Source: Planctobacterium sp047947135
GTDB taxonomy: Bacteria; Pseudomonadota; Gammaproteobacteria; Enterobacterales; Alteromonadaceae
Length of the DNA stretch: 64,000 nucleotides
Direction: 5' to 3'
NCBI GenBank assembly: GCA_047947135.1
Contig: CP170457.1
Location: 930,001-994,000, forward strand
Shown: positions 16,021-25,385 of the stretch, piece by piece
How the letters are laid out: every line of letters starts with the position of its first letter
Position numbering within the stretch: position 1 is the first letter of the stretch
Translations under genes and position numbers: made by a program
Notes under the pieces: generated by a model
Told to the model about the DNA's origin: nothing
Database searches by the model: none
Seen by the model: only the letters and a program-made list of their open reading frames with translations

Positions 16021-16564
16021 TAATAAAAAAATTATGTTGGTGCTGGCAGCGATATTCGTTCTGCCAGTCTTATTAGCGAAATTCGCCCTGGAAACAGACT
16101 TTTTTAATAAAGGTGCCACTAACAAAGGCAACCTTTTACCTGAGCCGTTAGAATTTGCTACCGTCTTAAAACGTGACGAGCCTATTTGGCGCCTGGTATT
16201 TACACTGCCAGAAAGTTGCGCACAAACCTGTAAAAACAGCATTTATAGTATTAATCAGATATGGCAAGCCATTGGTCGTGAGCAGGACCGCGTTCAGGCC
16301 ACCATCCTTTATACACAAAACAGCGATGCGATAGTCAAAGCAGAAATAATTGAAATGGAAAATTTCGCGGCTTTGCCGGTAACGCAGGAACAATTGCAGT
16401 CAGTATTCCAAAGCCACTCGTTGGCAGATATCTACATTGCGGATACCCTGGGCAATATCATTTTAAGCTATTCGATTACGGAAGATAGCGAACAGGCAGT
16501 GATGAAAAGTCGAGATATTTTGGCTGATCTTAAGAAGCTATTGAAACTGTCAAGGATAGGGTAG
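16007..16564 (+). CDS. Membrane-anchored thioredoxin-like protein of the oxidase cluster, CxxxC motif
   Basis: 185 residues: a membrane anchor at about 9-26, then a periplasmic domain. The domain contains FTLPESCAQTCKNS with Cys71 and Cys75 spaced as CxxxC, and later IYIADTLGNIILSYS, which resembles the late strand of thioredoxin-fold Sco proteins. Proteins at this position are usually annotated only as hypothetical or cytochrome oxidase-associated. I infer a copper or thiol role like Sco, but the usual downstream His cannot be placed with certainty. It overlaps SURF1 by 14 bp, and ctaA follows after 8 bp. Confidence 0.7.
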   Translation: MTQNNNKKIMLVLAAIFVLPVLLAKFALETDFFNKGATNKGNLLPEPLEFATVLKRDEPIWRLVFTLPESCAQTCKNSIYSINQIWQAIGREQDRVQATILYTQNSDAIVKAEIIEMENFAALPVTQEQLQSVFQSHSLADIYIADTLGNIILSYSITEDSEQAVMKSRDILADLKKLLKLSRIG

Positions 16565-16572
16565 GACGGGTG

Positions 16573-17550
16573 ATGAAGAAGTTGGTACTGGCAAGTTTGC
16601 TTTTGGCGCTAATCGTTATCGTATTGGGTGCCTATACAAGGTTAACTGATTCTGGTTTAGGTTGCCCGGATTGGCCGGGTTGTTATGGGCAAATAACGGT
16701 ACCCAACCAACTTGAAGAGGTACAAAGGGCTGAAGCGGCTTATCCAGAACGACCAGTAGAAGCTGATAAGGCCTGGATTGAAATGATACACCGCTATTTC
16801 GCCAGCACGCTGGGTCTGTTTATTTTGATCATTGCGGCGCTCAGCATTAAAAATGCACGGCGACACAAGCCTGTTAAGCTGGCACTTTTCCTGGTTGTGT
16901 TAGTAATATTTCAGGGGCTACTGGGTATGTGGACAGTCACCATGAACCTGATACCTGTTGTCGTCATGGGGCATTTATTAGGCGGCTTTAGCGTCGCATC
17001 ATTATTGTTGTTATTGTATCTCCGATTGAAGGATTACCGGATACCTGGTGGCGATCCGAGAATTCGTAAATTCGGAAAGTTTGCAACGCTGGGGATCGTA
17101 ATTTTAGTCGCACAAATTGCCTTGGGTGGCTGGACTTCAGCGAATTACGCCTCCATGGCCTGTACAGAACTACCATTTTGTGAAGGAAATTGGGTACAGC
17201 AACTGAATATGACCGGCGCGTTTAGTATTCCCGAAGCCGACAATTATGAGTTTGGCGTACATCCCTATAATGAGCGTATGACCATGCATGTCATGCATCG
17301 CGTAGGTGCCATTGTCACCTTTATCTACCTGTGTTGGTTGGGTATGCGTCTATTTACACAGGCACATTCTGATCGCATTAAAAATCAATCGTTATTGATG
17401 GTTTCTGTTTTGGCCGTGCAAGTGTCACTTGGCGTGGCTAACGTCGTTTACAGTTTACCCCTGGCGATAGCTGTACTGCATAATGCAGTTGCTCTGTTAT
17501 TGCTTATGACACTGGTCATGCTAACGTACACAATATACCGTAAGGCATAA
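16573..17550 (+). CDS. ctaA: Heme A synthase (COX15/CtaA)
   Basis: CtaA oxidises the C8 methyl of heme O to make heme A for the oxidase. About eight membrane helices carry the four conserved His sites: EMIHRYFAS, VMGHLLGG, HVMHRVGA and VLHNAVALL. The N-terminal GAYTRLTDSGLGCPDWPGCYG is diagnostic of the COX15 type. Length is 325 residues. GTG 16570 directly before ATG 16573 is an equally possible start. Substrate heme O comes from CyoE, encoded next (11 bp gap). Confidence 0.96.
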   Translation: MKKLVLASLLLALIVIVLGAYTRLTDSGLGCPDWPGCYGQITVPNQLEEVQRAEAAYPERPVEADKAWIEMIHRYFASTLGLFILIIAALSIKNARRHKPVKLALFLVVLVIFQGLLGMWTVTMNLIPVVVMGHLLGGFSVASLLLLLYLRLKDYRIPGGDPRIRKFGKFATLGIVILVAQIALGGWTSANYASMACTELPFCEGNWVQQLNMTGAFSIPEADNYEFGVHPYNERMTMHVMHRVGAIVTFIYLCWLGMRLFTQAHSDRIKNQSLLMVSVLAVQVSLGVANVVYSLPLAIAVLHNAVALLLLMTLVMLTYTIYRKA

Positions 17551-17561
17551 GGAGCACTACG

Positions 17562-18467
17562 ATGGAAAAAGTCATTCAGTCGTCTGTGGAAAATAAACAA
17601 AATGGCGCCAGTTGGCGTGATTATTACGAAATGACCAAGCCTCGTGTGGTATTACTATTGCTGCTAACTGCATTAGTAGGAATGTGCCTTTCAGTAGAAG
17701 GTGCGTTGTCATGGCAACCATTGATTATGGGGATGATAGGCATTGGTATGTTGTCCTCTTCTGCTGCTGTCATCAATCATGTGGTCGATCGAAAAATCGA
17801 CAGTAAGATGGCGCGAACCTATAATAGACCGGTTCCTAAAGGTAAAGTCTCACCTCAGAAAGCACTGATTTTTGCCGCTGTATTATGTGCCGTTGGTTAC
17901 GTAATTCTGGATGTGCTGGTGAATCGTTTAACGGCGATTTTGACTCTGGCCAGTCTGGTTGGCTATGCTTTCATTTATACCATGTATCTTAAACGGGCCA
18001 CGCCACAAAATATTGTTATTGGTGGACTAGCAGGTGCGGCTCCACCGTTATTGGGCTGGACAGCAATGACCGGTGAAGTGCATGCCAATGCGCTGTTATT
18101 GGTACTTATTGTGTTTACCTGGACACCGCCTCATTTTTGGGCGCTGGCCATTCACCGAGCCAAGGACTACGAAAAAGCCGATGTACCAATGTTACCCGTG
18201 ACACATGGAATTGAATTTACCAAAACGGCTATATTCTTATATACCATTTTACTTACGCTGATTTGTTGGATGCCCTATCTGGTGGGTATGACAGGGGTGA
18301 TTTACTTGATCGGAGCGACCCTGTTAAATGCCGTCTTTTTATATTACGCATGGAAACTGAAATATGCTGCGGATAGTGAAACCGCGATGCAAACCTTCAA
18401 ATTTTCTATCGTCCATCTTATGGTGCTGTTTGTGGTGCTATTGGTTGACCATTACGTTGTTTTGTAA
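17562..18467 (+). CDS. cyoE: Protoheme IX farnesyltransferase (heme O synthase)
   Basis: CyoE/CtaB attaches farnesyl to protoheme to give heme O. It belongs to the UbiA superfamily. The first Asp-rich motif is NHVVDRKIDSKMARTYNRP and the second region YTMYLKRATPQNIVIGG; nine helices fit the 301 residues. AAGGAG precedes the ATG. It completes the heme A pathway with ctaA in the same operon, and sco begins 2 bp later. Confidence 0.97.
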   Translation: MEKVIQSSVENKQNGASWRDYYEMTKPRVVLLLLLTALVGMCLSVEGALSWQPLIMGMIGIGMLSSSAAVINHVVDRKIDSKMARTYNRPVPKGKVSPQKALIFAAVLCAVGYVILDVLVNRLTAILTLASLVGYAFIYTMYLKRATPQNIVIGGLAGAAPPLLGWTAMTGEVHANALLLVLIVFTWTPPHFWALAIHRAKDYEKADVPMLPVTHGIEFTKTAIFLYTILLTLICWMPYLVGMTGVIYLIGATLLNAVFLYYAWKLKYAADSETAMQTFKFSIVHLMVLFVVLLVDHYVVL

Positions 18468-18469
18468 CT

Positions 18470-19099
18470 ATGAATAAATCGCTTGTCGGCATTGTTGCGT
18501 TTATTGCATTGGTTATTGGGATCTATGTCGCAATTAGTATTCAACCACCAGTGGCTGCGCCTGAATACTTGCAAGCGTACCCAGAACCTAGACCATTGGC
18601 CCCCGTAGAATTGCTTTCCCATACAGGAGAAGCGATAAAAAATGACTGGTTCTATGAGCAGTGGACACTGGCTTTTGTGGGCTATACCTTTTGTCCGGAT
18701 ATCTGCCCCACCACACTTGCGGAGTTGAAAGGGGCATATCCTGAATTACAGGCTATAGCGTCACAATACCCGATTGAAGTGTTATTTTTATCTGTCGATC
18801 CGAAGCGAGATACACAAGAAAGGTTGCATGAATATATTCAATTTTTTAATCCGGAATTTACCGCGGCTACAGCACAACACAAAGCATTGTTTCCGTTGGT
18901 AAGAAGTATGGGTATGGCTTATGCCATTGTAGACAGTACCGATGATCCGAATTATCTGGTGGACCACAGTGCTTCGGTGGTGCTGATCAATCCACAAGGC
19001 AAAGTGGTGGGGCGTTTCAAGCCGCACCACGAACCCGGCAAACTCGCAATCAGCAGTATGCAGCAAATTATTCAGGATATGAAAACCATCGCGGGCTAG
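18470..19099 (+). CDS. SCO1/SenC family copper chaperone
   Basis: Sco proteins deliver copper to the CuA site of subunit II and reduce its thiols. One membrane anchor (about 5-24) precedes a thioredoxin fold carrying TFCPDICP with Cys75 and Cys79 (CxxxC). The partner His is in VDHSASVVLINPQGK. Length is 209 residues. It is the last gene of the oxidase assembly run and is convergent with the deacetylase gene 14 bp away. Confidence 0.95.
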   Translation: MNKSLVGIVAFIALVIGIYVAISIQPPVAAPEYLQAYPEPRPLAPVELLSHTGEAIKNDWFYEQWTLAFVGYTFCPDICPTTLAELKGAYPELQAIASQYPIEVLFLSVDPKRDTQERLHEYIQFFNPEFTAATAQHKALFPLVRSMGMAYAIVDSTDDPNYLVDHSASVVLINPQGKVVGRFKPHHEPGKLAISSMQQIIQDMKTIAG

Positions 19100-19113
19100 C
19101 GTTGGTTAAGCTT

Positions 19114-20148
19114 TTATTCCAACCAACTTCCATCCTGGTTGGCAATAAACCAAGGTTGTGAATGCCAATAGAAGCGCCCCCTTTTGCTCTTGCTCGGGGC
19201 GGTGCAATTGACGCGGTGTCTTCCCGGTGTCAGCGTCTTTGAAAGCGATATTGTCACCCAATCATCTTGCCAGCTAAGCGGCACAGAATCACCCTGATAA
19301 AAACACTGAAGCTGTGTTTGTGACAAGTCATCTGTTTGTAACTTCATTTTATAACTGGCCTGATGCTTGCCAATATAGTCCAAGGGTTGCTCAGAAAGCT
19401 GAAGTACCGGCATATTTAAGCTGCTCAGTTTTACTTTCAGGCTATTTAATCCGGCATATATACCTGCAGCTGGAAATCTGGGAATGGCTGTCAAATCAGT
19501 GAATGAACCCACCGCACCGGAATGTTGGGCGAATCCCAAAAATCCTTCAGTTTGCAAAACGCCTTGTATTTTGGCATTGAATTCACCATAGGGATAAGCC
19601 AGAAGTTTATGTGATGTGCCCAGGTGTTGCTGTAGTTCGTCTTCGGCTTTTAGCAGCAATTGTCTGACGTCAGCAATCCAGGCCTCATCATTGGCATATT
19701 CTCGCTTATCTAAAAGATGTCGATGGTCATAAAAATGGTTGGCAATAGTGACGTTGTTTTCCTGTAGGTATTTCAGTTCTTGCCAATCCATTTTACCCCC
19801 TTGTCCAACATCAACAGGATTGACGAATATCGTGTATGGGAATCCGTGTTTATCCAGTACCGGATGTGCATTTTGCAAAATATTGCGGAAGCCATCGTCA
19901 AAGGTGATTACAACGGATTTGTCAGGTATGGGTTGCTTATTGCGCAGCAGGCTAACAAGTTTCGTTAGACTGATGACGTGATATTCTTGTGCCAACAGTG
20001 CCATATGTGTTTCAAATTGCGCTACTGAAATACTGGTGGACGGAGGCGTATCACTGCTGACATGATGGTAAATTAATATCGTGGCGCTTTGCCCCACAGT
20101 AAAAAAGGACAACAATGTACAGCAACAAAACACCACTATTCTTAACAT
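19114..20148 (-). CDS. Polysaccharide deacetylase family protein, exported
   Basis: A NodB-homology domain hydrolase acting on N- or O-acetyl groups of a glycan. A signal peptide (MLRIVVFCCCTLLSFFTVGQ, then SA) is followed by ILIYHHVS, the metal motif TFDDGF, ANHFYDHRH and LAYPYGEF. The C-terminal 90 residues contain a beta-rich region of unknown role. I start at 20148 because AGGAGT lies 4 nt upstream; the frame extends 12 codons further without a ribosome binding site. The substrate cannot be told. It is divergent from the MATE gene. Confidence 0.85.
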   Translation of the reverse strand: MLRIVVFCCCTLLSFFTVGQSATILIYHHVSSDTPPSTSISVAQFETHMALLAQEYHVISLTKLVSLLRNKQPIPDKSVVITFDDGFRNILQNAHPVLDKHGFPYTIFVNPVDVGQGGKMDWQELKYLQENNVTIANHFYDHRHLLDKREYANDEAWIADVRQLLLKAEDELQQHLGTSHKLLAYPYGEFNAKIQGVLQTEGFLGFAQHSGAVGSFTDLTAIPRFPAAGIYAGLNSLKVKLSSLNMPVLQLSEQPLDYIGKHQASYKMKLQTDDLSQTQLQCFYQGDSVPLSWQDDWVTISLSKTLTPGRHRVNCTAPSKSKRGRFYWHSQPWFIANQDGSWLE

Positions 20149-20213
20149 TCGGACTCCTGAATTAGGCAAATGACCAGACCACAATCACAACATCATAATG
20201 TACTGATACTGAA

Positions 20214-21536
20214 ATGACACTAACAGTGGATTCATTTTGGACAAAAAGTAAGTTGCTGGCGACTCTGGCCCTGCCAATGATTGTCAGCAATATAACAATT
20301 CCATTGGTGGGTATTGTAGATGTCGCAGTTGTCGGACATCTATCCAGTACCGAAAAGCTGGCAGGTGTATCCTTAGGGGCGCTTATCGTCACCCAGATAA
20401 TATGGCTGTGTGGGTTTCTGCGCATGTCTACAACTGGTTTTAGTGCCCAGGCTAAAGGTGCTGACGACGCGTCAAGGAGTCAGGAAATATTGCAACAGGC
20501 GCTTAGTATTGCTTTATTAATAGGCGTTGCGTTAATTCTACTTCAGGCACCGTTATTTTCCCTTGGTGTGTGGTTGGCAAACGCCGATGCCTATACCCAT
20601 GCCGTCGCGCAACAGTACTATGCCATCCGGATCTGGGGAGCACCGTTCTCCTTGGCTAATCTGGTATTAGTGGGTTGGCTTCTGGGTCAGCAACAACACA
20701 AAAATGTGATGCGCTGGCAAGTGTATTGCAGTGTATTGAATATGCTATTGAGTTATTTGTTGGCATTTCCTGCAGATCTTGGGGTGACCGGGGTGGCCAT
20801 CGCCACTGTAGTGTCAGAGTGCGTGTTATTCATCTGCTGTAGTCAGTCTGTCAGAGCATGTGGTTATCAACCATTCAAAATGGGTACGACTCAAAATCTG
20901 ACCTTTATGAATATGCTGAGTAGCCATCGCCATATGTTTTTACGCAATCTTGTTCTGCAAGGCTGTTTAGCATTTATTAGTTACTCCGGTCTGCGACTAG
21001 GTGCAGAGTACGGGGCGGTTAATGCTATTTTAATGCAGTTCTTTGTTTTGATTGCGCTGGGACTTGATGGCTTGGCTTATGCAATCGAGTCTTTGATCGG
21101 TGAAGCCTACGGGAAACGTGATAGCAGGAGGTTGCATTTTTGGGTGAAGCTGGGGCTTTTTTGGTCCACATTAGTCGCCGTTGTTTATAGTCTGGTATTC
21201 TGGTTGGCAGGAGATGTTATTCTGTCACTATTAACCAATATTGTGGAAGTAAGAGAGCTAGCAGCTGAATTCATGATTTATATTGTGTTGTTGCCTTTGC
21301 TTGCCCATTGGTGCTTTTTATTTGATGGTATTTATATCGGCTTGGGTAGGGCTAAAGGTATGCGGGATACCATGTTGATATCCGCCCTCATAGGGTTGTT
21401 TCCTGTTTGGTATATTGCTCAACCTCTAGGAAATGATGGTTTGTGGTTGAGTTTTTTAGTGTTCTTATTGATGCGAGGATTGACTATGGGCTGGCATTAT
21501 CGTTTGCTATACAAACACTATAAACTATTGGCCTGA
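20214..21536 (+). CDS. MATE family efflux transporter (DinF type)
   Basis: 440 residues with twelve hydrophobic helices and the MATE/DinF pattern: LALPMIVSNITIPLVGIVDVAVVGHL at the start and a second, related half from about residue 230. Such proteins export cationic drugs or metabolites using Na+ or H+. In E. coli dinF is under LexA control, but no CTG-N10-CAG box is present upstream here. It is followed by 268 bp in which I see nothing convincing. Confidence 0.85.
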   Translation: MTLTVDSFWTKSKLLATLALPMIVSNITIPLVGIVDVAVVGHLSSTEKLAGVSLGALIVTQIIWLCGFLRMSTTGFSAQAKGADDASRSQEILQQALSIALLIGVALILLQAPLFSLGVWLANADAYTHAVAQQYYAIRIWGAPFSLANLVLVGWLLGQQQHKNVMRWQVYCSVLNMLLSYLLAFPADLGVTGVAIATVVSECVLFICCSQSVRACGYQPFKMGTTQNLTFMNMLSSHRHMFLRNLVLQGCLAFISYSGLRLGAEYGAVNAILMQFFVLIALGLDGLAYAIESLIGEAYGKRDSRRLHFWVKLGLFWSTLVAVVYSLVFWLAGDVILSLLTNIVEVRELAAEFMIYIVLLPLLAHWCFLFDGIYIGLGRAKGMRDTMLISALIGLFPVWYIAQPLGNDGLWLSFLVFLLMRGLTMGWHYRLLYKHYKLLA

Positions 21537-21804
21537 TAGCTCATTTGCGGGTCAATATACAATGTGAAAAAGCGTTGCGCAGTTCATGTGCTCTTGCTTT
21601 CAATGCTGGTATCAGGAATGGCATGCAACTTCTCATTACATGTTTACAATGATCTTTTCTGAATTCCAGGTATAAACAGTATCTAACTGGCAAAATGAAT
21701 CGTCTCGGTCGACGCTTTTGCAATAAAAAATGACTCAGTGTTGCACGGTGCCATCTCTACAAATAATCATCGGCGGCAAATAAAAACTCTGCAAAGGAGA
21801 AAAT

Positions 21805-23655
21805 ATGAAACAGTTAAAATGTATATCAGTCGCAATATCTCTGGCCTTTCTGGTTGGGGGTTGCAGTCAGGCAACAAACACAGATTCCGCCCAGGTGAGC
21901 GCTTCAGATGATGCTAATGAAACAGAAGTCAGCGCACAAACTGAGTCGGAAAAAGCGAATCAGTTGTTCGAAGATATTTTCATGGAAAATGTCATGCGCA
22001 GCCCTATGTATCAGTCATATTTGGGTATAAAAACCGATCAAGACAAGTGGGACGACATTTCAGAACAGAGCGCGAAAGAAGAACTGGAAATCCAAAAGCA
22101 ACAGCTAGCTCGGGTAATGGCAGTTGATGTTGAGAAATTAAACGCTCAAACAAAATTGAGTTGGCAGCTAATGTCGCAACAACTCGAGCGCAGAATCAAT
22201 GATTTTAAATGGCGCCATCACAACTACCCCGTGAACCAGATGTTCGGTATGCACTCTCAGGTCGCTTCACTTTTGATTAACCAACATCGCATCAGTGATG
22301 TCACAGATGCAGAAGCCTATATTTCGCGATTAAATGGCTTACCAACCCTTTTCCAACAGCTTGTTGACAACCTTAATACCCGAGTTGAAAAGGGTATTAT
22401 TGCACCGAAGTTTGTTTACCCTTATGTGATCAGTGATAGCCAGAATATCATTACAGGCACACCATTTGATGACGGCGAACCCAGTACTTTATTGGCTGAT
22501 TTCACGAAAAAAGTAGAGGCGCTGGAAATAGAAGAAAGTGTCAAACAGGCACTTATAAATGACGCCTCTCAGGCATTATTAAATTCGGTTAAGCCGGCTT
22601 ATGAAAACCTGATAGCGGGCCTTAAAAATATTGAAGCTCAGGCGGATACCAAAGATGGTGCCTGGAAATTCCCTGAAGGAGAGGCATTCTACAATAATGC
22701 ACTGGCACGAACCACGACGACTGAATTGACAGCGGAACAGATTCACCAGATTGGCCTGAACGAAGTAGCCCGCATTCACGATGAAATGCGGGCAATAATG
22801 CAAAAAGTGGGTTTCGAAGGAAATTTACAGGACTTTTTCGTGCACATGCGAGAAAGCGATGAGTTTGTCTACGGCTCAACAGAAGAAGGTCGCCAGCGCT
22901 ATTTAAATGAAGCAACAGCGTTAATTGATAACATGAAAGACAGGTTGGATGAGCTGTTCATCACCAAGCCGAAAGCTGATTTGATTGTTAAAGCAGTGGA
23001 ACCCTTCCGAGAGAAGTCTGCGGGTAAAGCGTTCTATCAGCAACCATCTATGGATGGCACTCGACCCGGTACCTATTACGCGAACTTATATGATATGGCC
23101 TCTATGCCAACCTATCAGATGGAAGCTTTGGCTTATCACGAAGGTGTGCCCGGGCATCATATGCAAATCGCAATCGCACAGGAATTGGAAGAGGTACCCA
23201 AATTCAGGAAGTTTGGTCGCTATACGGCTTATACTGAAGGATGGGGACTTTATAGTGAATTAGTGCCAAAAGAGATAGGTTTGTATGAAGATCCGTACTC
23301 GGATTTTGGTCGTCTGGCAATGGAGCTATGGCGCGCTTGCCGTCTAGTCGTGGATACTGGCATTCATGCCATGAAGTGGACACGAGAAGAAGGTATTGAT
23401 TATTACGTTTCTAATACGCCTAATGCCAAAGCAGATGCTGTCAAAATGGTGGAAAGGCACGTTGTGATGCCCAGCCAGGCGACAGCGTATAAAATCGGCA
23501 TGATTAAGATTATGGAGTTGCGCGAAAAAGCAAAAACACAAATGGGTGACGCGTTTGATATTCGGGCCTTCCATGATGTGGTTTTAGCCAACGGCGCTGT
23601 TCCGTTAAATGTGCTGGAGCAATTTGTCGACAAGTACATCAAGGAAAATAGTTGA
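21805..23655 (+). CDS. DUF885 family lipoprotein, putative metallopeptidase
   Basis: 616 residues. The signal peptide ends in the lipobox LVGGC (Cys20), followed by a low-complexity Ser/Glu/Asn linker. The body is a DUF885 domain with the zinc-site-like motif YHEGVPGHHMQIAIAQE and the later TAYTEGWGLYSE. The family is held to be a metallo-carboxypeptidase-like fold, and a periplasmic peptidase role is inferred. Ribosome binding site AAAGGAG. A strong terminator lies 37 bp after the stop, so it is a single-gene transcript. Confidence 0.88.
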   Translation: MKQLKCISVAISLAFLVGGCSQATNTDSAQVSASDDANETEVSAQTESEKANQLFEDIFMENVMRSPMYQSYLGIKTDQDKWDDISEQSAKEELEIQKQQLARVMAVDVEKLNAQTKLSWQLMSQQLERRINDFKWRHHNYPVNQMFGMHSQVASLLINQHRISDVTDAEAYISRLNGLPTLFQQLVDNLNTRVEKGIIAPKFVYPYVISDSQNIITGTPFDDGEPSTLLADFTKKVEALEIEESVKQALINDASQALLNSVKPAYENLIAGLKNIEAQADTKDGAWKFPEGEAFYNNALARTTTTELTAEQIHQIGLNEVARIHDEMRAIMQKVGFEGNLQDFFVHMRESDEFVYGSTEEGRQRYLNEATALIDNMKDRLDELFITKPKADLIVKAVEPFREKSAGKAFYQQPSMDGTRPGTYYANLYDMASMPTYQMEALAYHEGVPGHHMQIAIAQELEEVPKFRKFGRYTAYTEGWGLYSELVPKEIGLYEDPYSDFGRLAMELWRACRLVVDTGIHAMKWTREEGIDYYVSNTPNAKADAVKMVERHVVMPSQATAYKIGMIKIMELREKAKTQMGDAFDIRAFHDVVLANGAVPLNVLEQFVDKYIKENS

Positions 23656-23692
23656 TCACTCACAGTTAGTTGCTGCTAATGAAGAGATTAAG

Positions 23693-23719
23693 GCCGGTGA
23701 ATTGCACCGGCTTTTTTTT
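23693..23719 (+). terminator. Rho-independent terminator after the DUF885 gene
   Basis: The perfect stem GCCGGTG / CACCGGC with loop AATTG is followed by eight T. It directly precedes the 101-bp repeat copy at 23729. Confidence 0.92.
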
Positions 23720-23728
23720 CATGTTGTA

Positions 23729-23829
23729 GCAGCCTCACCTGATGGGGGAGCTGCGATGCGTTTAAAATATTGGATATTTTTAGGTGGTTACCTTGTATTT
23801 AGAGTGGTCAACTGATTAATTTAGGTTAA
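23729..23829 (-). repeat. 101-bp dispersed repeat, copy A
   Basis: This 101-bp segment matches 58532-58632 in the same orientation with no gap and 86 of 101 identical bases. Read on the minus strand it begins TTAACCTAAATTAATCAG and ends in a GCAG...CTGC hairpin-like region. Positions 7-9 of the element form the stop codon of the DUF1361 gene, and positions 1-6 encode its last two residues. It sits between the DUF885 terminator and the convergent DUF1361 gene. Confidence 0.9.
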
Positions 23830-24426
23830 CGCATCGACATTAAAAAACTGTCTCAATTTATGCTGCCACAAATAGCGGTTAAGTTTGCAAAATGGCAGAT
23901 AAAGACCATAGAAAAGTATAAAAAAGCCCAGGGTAAGGAGGATGGCATGCCAGGACGTCAGATCCACAATCAGGTCATGGAAGACCACTAATGGCCGCTC
24001 AATAATATCAGTACTATTGAGTCTCTGTACTCTGCCCAAATAAACCCCGACAGCGCACAGTAAATGAATAACGGGAACCCACAGTTTCGCTAAACCCTCT
24101 GTCCAGTGCCGCCCTATATATTGCTGTGCCAGCATGATGGAGATGACGTAAAATTCAAAATTAATCACCATGTAGAGCAGATACAAGGGAAGGAGTACGG
24201 AATAAACGTACCAAGACTCAAATTTGGGGTCTTGCGCAGCTGCGATAAAATGAATTATATCAGTTACGGTGTAAGCACTGTTAGGCAAAAAAGCCACAAA
24301 TACTGCGGCAAGGCACCACCATAACAGACTGCGATGACGGGCAAATACAAATAAATAAACCGCTAGAAAAAACGGGATTTCTGCCAGAATGATATTTTTA
24401 GCAACGGTAAAATGTGCAGGCGTCAT
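23821..24426 (-). CDS. DUF1361 multi-pass membrane protein
   Basis: 201 residues with about five or six hydrophobic helices and the DUF1361 signature LPNSAYTVTDIIHF near residue 47. The family has no known function. It is the last gene of a tight operon with the HAD phosphatase (13-bp gap), the Trp-rich membrane protein and the TonB receptor. Its final codons (Leu-Thr-stop) come from the repeat element, so its C-terminus may have been altered by the insertion. Confidence 0.75.
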   Translation of the reverse strand: MTPAHFTVAKNIILAEIPFFLAVYLFVFARHRSLLWWCLAAVFVAFLPNSAYTVTDIIHFIAAAQDPKFESWYVYSVLLPLYLLYMVINFEFYVISIMLAQQYIGRHWTEGLAKLWVPVIHLLCAVGVYLGRVQRLNSTDIIERPLVVFHDLIVDLTSWHAILLTLGFFILFYGLYLPFCKLNRYLWQHKLRQFFNVDALT

Positions 24427-24439
24427 AATTCAACGGTTG

Positions 24440-25375
24440 TCAGTCGTTTTCAAAACTGAAAATAGTCGCCCAATCGTTTTTCATATCTACTACACACCAG
24501 TCATACTGTTTGGCCAACTCCAGAGTACCTTTCCCTAACAGGAATTTGGGATCCGGACTGTATTGGTATTCTCTAACAGCATCTGTGTGATGTATCAGAT
24601 AAGCGATATGGCGTTTTGCTCGCCCAACCCAGCGCAGCATTTCTGCATCACCATGGCTATTGCCAAATGCCGCAATAGGTTGTTTGCCAATCAATCGACC
24701 AATAGAACGTACTTTGGCGTCGCCGTTATCAAAATAAAAGGGTACGGGTAAGTATTCTAAAGCCAGTTCACCGTCTTTTTCGACAACCCGAGTGCGCAGG
24801 CTGCTACCGATAATATTCTGGGTAGGGATGTTATAGACATCTTCACACCAGGGACGCACAAAGTCTGTGCTGCCGCCAGAAACGATATAACACTGGATGT
24901 TGTTCTGCATAAACAATTGCAGTACTTCCATCATGGGCTGGTACACCAATTCGGTGTAAAGTCTTTGATATCGCGGGTGTCTGGTTTTTGCTATCCATTT
25001 TGATACCTGCGCTTTGTATTCGTCGGTTGTGACGCCATCCAGTAACTCTTCCGATAAGTTTTTTAAATCATTTAACAGATCAACGACGCTGTCTTCAAAC
25101 GCATCTTTAATTTTGTCAAAAAGTGAATGCTTGCTTTCTTGCTCAGGTTCAACGTCGTTTTCGGGGCGAATTTGATCTCTAATAAATTCTATTTGAGTCA
25201 TCAAGGGTTTCTCGACCCACAACGTACCATCGTTATCAAATACCGCGATTCGATCAGGTTCGGGAACAAAGAATTCTGAATTTTCATTGCAGACATCTTC
25301 AACAAATTTCAAGATGTCTTGTTTAGCTTGTCCATCTCGCCAGGATGACAATGCCAACGCTCCATTTATCGGCAT
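24440..25375 (-). CDS. HAD family hydrolase (phosphoserine phosphatase-like)
   Basis: 311 residues with complete HAD motifs: I is FDNDGTLW (Asp nucleophile), II is SGGS, and IV is FGNSHGDAEM. A helical cap insert of about 100 residues lies between motifs I and II, with an acidic stretch (ENDVEPEQESKHS). It is a phosphatase by family; the substrate is unknown. Related proteins are often exported, but I see no signal peptide here. The start at 25375 (second ATG) is preferred because GAGG lies about 7 nt upstream; the ATG at 25381 sits too close. Same operon as its neighbours. Confidence 0.8.
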   Translation of the reverse strand: MPINGALALSSWRDGQAKQDILKFVEDVCNENSEFFVPEPDRIAVFDNDGTLWVEKPLMTQIEFIRDQIRPENDVEPEQESKHSLFDKIKDAFEDSVVDLLNDLKNLSEELLDGVTTDEYKAQVSKWIAKTRHPRYQRLYTELVYQPMMEVLQLFMQNNIQCYIVSGGSTDFVRPWCEDVYNIPTQNIIGSSLRTRVVEKDGELALEYLPVPFYFDNGDAKVRSIGRLIGKQPIAAFGNSHGDAEMLRWVGRAKRHIAYLIHHTDAVREYQYSPDPKFLLGKGTLELAKQYDWCVVDMKNDWATIFSFEND

Positions 25376-25385
25376 GTTCATTCCT

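Noticed and set aside
19101..19127. GTTGGTT / AACCAAC stem between sco and the deacetylase gene as a terminator
   Set aside because: The loop is 13 nt, there is no T run after the stem, and part of it lies in the deacetylase coding sequence. Too weak to call.
20150..20213. Possible SOS box before the DinF-type MATE gene
   Set aside because: Only CTG half-sites (TACTGATACTGAA) are present; no CAG at the required 10-bp spacing.
21541..21723. Short minus-strand frame in the gap 21537-21804
   Set aside because: No ribosome binding site, no family pattern and a basic, Cys-rich composition. The gap shows nothing else convincing.
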